From positions 1-27,612 of the forward strand of contig LIBV01000003.1 of the NCBI GenBank assembly GCA_001438335.1: 27,612 bases of DNA. Reading direction: 5' to 3'. Made by a program: the position numbers and the translations under genes. The stretch's first letter is position 1. Each line of letters begins with the position of its first letter. The DNA comes from Pelagibacteraceae bacterium BACL5 MAG-120820-bin39 (lineage in GTDB: Bacteria > Pseudomonadota > Alphaproteobacteria > Pelagibacterales > Pelagibacteraceae). The notes beneath the pieces are model-generated. The model saw only the letters and a list, made by a program, of their open reading frames with translations, did no database searches and was not told the origin of the DNA. Positions 25,261 through 27,612 of the stretch are shown piece by piece.

Positions 25261-25335
25261 CGCACACAGTTGTTGGTTTTATACCTCCGGTCCATTTTTT
25301 TGGAAATTACTGTGGTGGCTTAACCGGGAATAAAT
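25261..25335 (+). promoter_or_regulatory. Structured rpsB leader (predicted pseudoknot, candidate S2 autoregulatory site)
   Basis: This is a G+C-richer block in an A/T-rich gap. Stem 1 pairs 25263-25270 (CACACAGT) with 25309-25317 (ACTGTGGTG), eight base pairs with one bulged G (25315). Its loop carries CCGGT (25287-25291), which pairs with ACCGG (25323-25327) downstream of stem 1, forming an H-type pseudoknot; T25286-G25328 can add a wobble pair. A small hairpin CCA/TGG (25292-25294/25301-25303) encloses a T-rich loop. The 3' pseudoknot strand overlaps GGGA (25326-25329), the likely ribosome-binding site 6 nt before the rpsB ATG. The loop also has ACCTCC (25283-25288), resembling the 16S anti-Shine-Dalgarno tail. 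Ribosomal protein S2 leaders are known autoregulatory elements in other bacteria, and I recall an rpsB leader motif reported in Pelagibacter. The pairing is derived by hand. Confidence 0.65.
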
Positions 25336-26157
25336 ATGAAGATACCTAACGTAACAATACAACAATTATTAGAAGCTGGCGTTCATCTTGGCCATAAAAC
25401 TTTAAGATGGAATCCAAAAATGAAAAAATACATTTTTGGTAAAAGAGACTCAATTCATATTATAGATTTAACTCAAACTTTAGAGTTAACAAAAGTGGCA
25501 CTTGAAAAAGTTTATAATACTATTGCGAATAATGGTAAAATTTTATTTGTATCAACAAAAAAACAAGCCTCAGAAGCCATTGCAGAGGTCGCTAAAGAAA
25601 CAGACCAGTTTTTTGTAAATTATAGATGGTTAGGTGGGATGTTAACCAATTGGGGAACTATATCTAATTCAATTAAGAAATTAAAAAAATTTGAAATAGA
25701 CCTAGTTGCAGAAAATAGAGGTTTTACAAAAAAAGAACTTCTTAAAATGAGTGTTAAAAAAGATAAATTACAAAGATCACTGGGTGGAATTGCTGAAATG
25801 AAAAAAGTTCCCGATCTTGTTTTTATAATTGATACTAATTATGAGTCTTTAGCGATTCAAGAGTCGGTTAAATTAGGTATTCCAATTATCGCCATTCTTG
25901 ATAGTAATTCAAATCCAGACGGAATTGATTTTCCAATACCAGGAAATGATGATGCTAGAAGAGCAATTGATCTTTATTGTAATTTAATCAAAGAGACAAT
26001 TAATAACGCTAAAAGCTCTATTCCAACACAAACTGAAAAAAAAGTACCTTCTAAAAAAGAAACTAAAGATGCATCAAAAACTATTAATGAAATTGATAGA
26101 GAAAAATTAGAGGAAAAATTTTCAAAACAAACCAATGAAAAAGAAACTATAAATTAA
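25336..26157 (+). CDS. rpsB: 30S ribosomal protein S2
   Basis: A late-assembling small-subunit protein that also recruits S1. The 273 residues begin with the family signature TIQQLLEAGVHLGHKTLRWN, followed by MKKYIFGKRDSIHIIDL. NYRWLGGMLTNW and the segment VFIIDTNYESLAIQES are also conserved, and the folded domain ends near residue 228 (NDDARRAIDLYCNLI). The remaining 40 or so residues are a charged, low-complexity Lys/Glu/Thr/Ser tail absent from E. coli S2 (241 residues). It is preceded by the structured leader, and tsf starts 1 nt after its stop. Confidence 0.98.
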   Translation: MKIPNVTIQQLLEAGVHLGHKTLRWNPKMKKYIFGKRDSIHIIDLTQTLELTKVALEKVYNTIANNGKILFVSTKKQASEAIAEVAKETDQFFVNYRWLGGMLTNWGTISNSIKKLKKFEIDLVAENRGFTKKELLKMSVKKDKLQRSLGGIAEMKKVPDLVFIIDTNYESLAIQESVKLGIPIIAILDSNSNPDGIDFPIPGNDDARRAIDLYCNLIKETINNAKSSIPTQTEKKVPSKKETKDASKTINEIDREKLEEKFSKQTNEKETIN

Positions 26158-26158
26158 C

Positions 26159-27010
26159 ATGAGTGATATTGAAAAAGTTAAAAAATTAAGAGAAGCTACT
26201 GGTGCTGGTTTTAAGGACTGCAATTTAGCAATAAAAGAGTCTAATGGTGATCTTGACAAAGCCATTGAGATTCTGAGAGTTAAAGGTATCTCGAAAGCTT
26301 CAAAAAAAATGTCTAGAGATGCAAAAGAAGGTGTCATTGCTGTAAGTGGAGATGAGAATAAAATCTCAGTTATAGAAGTAAATTGTGAAACTGATTTTGT
26401 TGCAAAAAATGATGATTTTACTTCATTTGTTAAAGAATTAAGTGATCTTAACAACCAAAATGACTCAAACATAAATATATTAAAATCTTCAAAAATGAAA
26501 AATGGTGATACGGTAGAGAATAATTTGGTAGCTTTAATTGCAAAAATTGGTGAAAAAATAACAATTGGAAAGGTTAAAACTTTAAAAAACCAAGGTTCAA
26601 TAAACTGTCATTATTTGCATACAGTTGTTAAAGATAATTTAGCTAAATTAGCAGTACTAGTTTCATTAGAAACAAAAGATAAATCTGATCTAGTTAAAAA
26701 TTTTGGCAAACAATTATCAATGCATATTGCTGCCTCTCATCCACTTGCTTTGGACTCTGCGTCAATAGACCAAGAAATTATCAAAAAAGAACAAGAGTTA
26801 GTTACTGAAGAGCTTAAAAATTCAGGAAAACCTGAGGATATTGCTAAAAAAATAAGCATAGGTAAAATGAACAAGTTTAAAGAAGAAAATGCACTTATGA
26901 CTCAAGCTTGGGTAATGGAACCAAAAAAAAAAGTACAAGATATTATAAAAGAATTGTCAATTAAAGATTTAAAAATTAAAGAATTTTTTAGAATTAAGAT
27001 TGGTGAATAA
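26159..27010 (+). CDS. tsf: Elongation factor Ts
   Basis: The guanine-nucleotide exchange factor for EF-Tu. The 283 residues match the family. The N-terminal UBA-like domain contains VKKLREATGAGFKDCNLAI, and the core begins with the EF-Tu-contacting motif TDFVAKND (78-85, with F80 as the inserted Phe). The C-terminal part holds the coiled-coil-like region with ALMTQAWVMEPKKKVQD. It follows rpsB by 1 nt. The usual next gene, pyrH, is not here: frr begins directly after the stop, with no spacer. Confidence 0.98.
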   Translation: MSDIEKVKKLREATGAGFKDCNLAIKESNGDLDKAIEILRVKGISKASKKMSRDAKEGVIAVSGDENKISVIEVNCETDFVAKNDDFTSFVKELSDLNNQNDSNINILKSSKMKNGDTVENNLVALIAKIGEKITIGKVKTLKNQGSINCHYLHTVVKDNLAKLAVLVSLETKDKSDLVKNFGKQLSMHIAASHPLALDSASIDQEIIKKEQELVTEELKNSGKPEDIAKKISIGKMNKFKEENALMTQAWVMEPKKKVQDIIKELSIKDLKIKEFFRIKIGE

Positions 27011-27562
27011 ATGTTTGACGAAAAATCATATAATCTTAAAATGGATAAAGCAATTGAGGTTTTTGCAAAAGAATTATCTTCATTAAGGACTGGTAGAGCT
27101 AACGCAGCTATGTTGGACCTTATAAAAGTAGAAGTTTATGGTCAACAAATGCCAATTAATCAAATTGGTAGCATCACAACTCCAGAACCTAGAATGATCA
27201 ATGTACAAGTTTGGGATCAGAGCAATGTATCTCTAGTTGATGCAGCAATAAGAAAATCTGAATTAGGTCTAAATCCCCAAATTGATGGACAGTTAATAAG
27301 ATTGCCTGTCCCAGAATTAAATGAGGAAAGAAGAACTGAACTTAAAAAATTAATCAAATCTATGGGTGAAAAATGTAAAGTTTCAATTAGAAACATTAGA
27401 AGAGATGGTAATGATGAATTGAAAAAATTATTGAAATCTAAAGATATTAGTGAAGATGATGAAAAATCTTTACAAAAAAAAATACAAGATATAACTGATA
27501 AACATATAGAAGCAGTTGATACTAAAGTTTCTTCAAAAGAAAAAGAAATAATGACAATATGA
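27011..27562 (+). CDS. frr: Ribosome recycling factor
   Basis: With EF-G it splits post-termination ribosomes. The 183 residues are the normal length. Signature segments are LSSLRTGRANAAMLD (22-36), INQIGSITTPEPRMI and VPELNEERRTELKKLIKS. Two long charged helices form domain I, and the hinge and domain II lie between them. The ATG abuts the tsf stop. Its TGA overlaps the uppS start as ATGA. Confidence 0.98.
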   Translation: MFDEKSYNLKMDKAIEVFAKELSSLRTGRANAAMLDLIKVEVYGQQMPINQIGSITTPEPRMINVQVWDQSNVSLVDAAIRKSELGLNPQIDGQLIRLPVPELNEERRTELKKLIKSMGEKCKVSIRNIRRDGNDELKKLLKSKDISEDDEKSLQKKIQDITDKHIEAVDTKVSSKEKEIMTI

Positions 27563-27612
27563 ATCCACTAACTCATGTTGCTATTATTATGGATGGCAAT
27601 GGCAGATGGGGT
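27559..27612 (+). CDS. uppS: Undecaprenyl diphosphate synthase, N-terminal fragment (cut by window edge)
   Basis: Only 18 codons are inside the window: MNPLTHVAIIMDGNGRWG. HVAIIMDGNGRW is the N-terminal signature of cis-prenyltransferases, with the catalytic Asp in MDGN and the phosphate-binding GNGRW. The enzyme makes the C55 lipid carrier for peptidoglycan and O-antigen precursors. The ATGA overlap with frr and the frr-uppS order support the call. The rest of the gene lies to the right. Confidence 0.93.
   Translation, partial: MNPLTHVAIIMDGNGRWG

Noticed and set aside
26122..26472. 116-codon open frame on the minus strand across the rpsB/tsf junction.
   Set aside because: It is antisense to the well-conserved tsf N-terminus, spans two real genes, and has no recognisable domain; it is a shadow of coding sequence.
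1..27612. Search for CRISPR repeats, insertion sequences, toxin-antitoxin or defence genes, and phage genes.
   Set aside because: No regularly spaced repeats, transposase or integrase motifs, or non-housekeeping cassettes were seen; the window is core genome.

Overview
The window is a stretch of core chromosome from a free-living, genome-streamlined alphaproteobacterium, most likely of the SAR11 clade (Pelagibacterales). The evidence is a very low G+C content (about 30% by eye), lysine- and asparagine-rich proteins, nearly no intergenic DNA, and an alphaproteobacterial gene order: lon, tRNA genes, nuoA-N, birA, coaX, rnj, a DUF1467 gene, proS, lolC, lolD, dnaE. Every gene lies on the + strand. 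I see no mobile element, CRISPR array, integrase, prophage gene, rRNA or pseudogene. The taxonomic call is inference.

Layout. Positions 1-1175 hold the C-terminal half of the Lon protease, cut by the window edge. Positions 1226-1391 hold tRNA-Val(UAC) and tRNA-Asp(GUC), both with encoded CCA, behind a plausible promoter. A 116-nt A+T-rich spacer follows, and then the complete 14-subunit NADH:quinone oxidoreductase (complex I) operon, nuoA to nuoN, at 1508-15379, with no extra genes inserted. Without a break this continues into birA (biotin ligase), coaX (type III pantothenate kinase), rnj (RNase J), a small DUF1467 membrane protein, proS, the lipoprotein-release transporter lolC/lolD, and dnaE (replicative polymerase), ending at 25204. 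A 131-nt gap then carries a structured leader for rpsB. It is followed by tsf and frr, and by the first 18 codons of uppS at the right edge.

How the genes work together. Complex I oxidises NADH, reduces quinone and pumps protons: NuoE/F/G form the NADH-oxidising module, NuoB/C/D/I the connecting quinone module, and NuoA/H/J/K/L/M/N the membrane arm. The genes downstream are housekeeping functions that share the same unbroken, probably co-transcribed array. The last cluster is translation-related (S2, EF-Ts, ribosome recycling factor) and leads into cell-wall lipid synthesis (uppS).

Most of the window is ordinary core genome and I do not claim a new system. The points most worth checking are a predicted pseudoknot in the rpsB leader that overlaps the ribosome-binding site and contains an anti-Shine-Dalgarno-like hexamer; the absence of pyrH from its usual place between tsf and frr; five independent 8-nt gene overlaps; a minimal BirA with substitutions in its biotin-binding loop; and a DnaE whose PHP domain has lost metal ligands.
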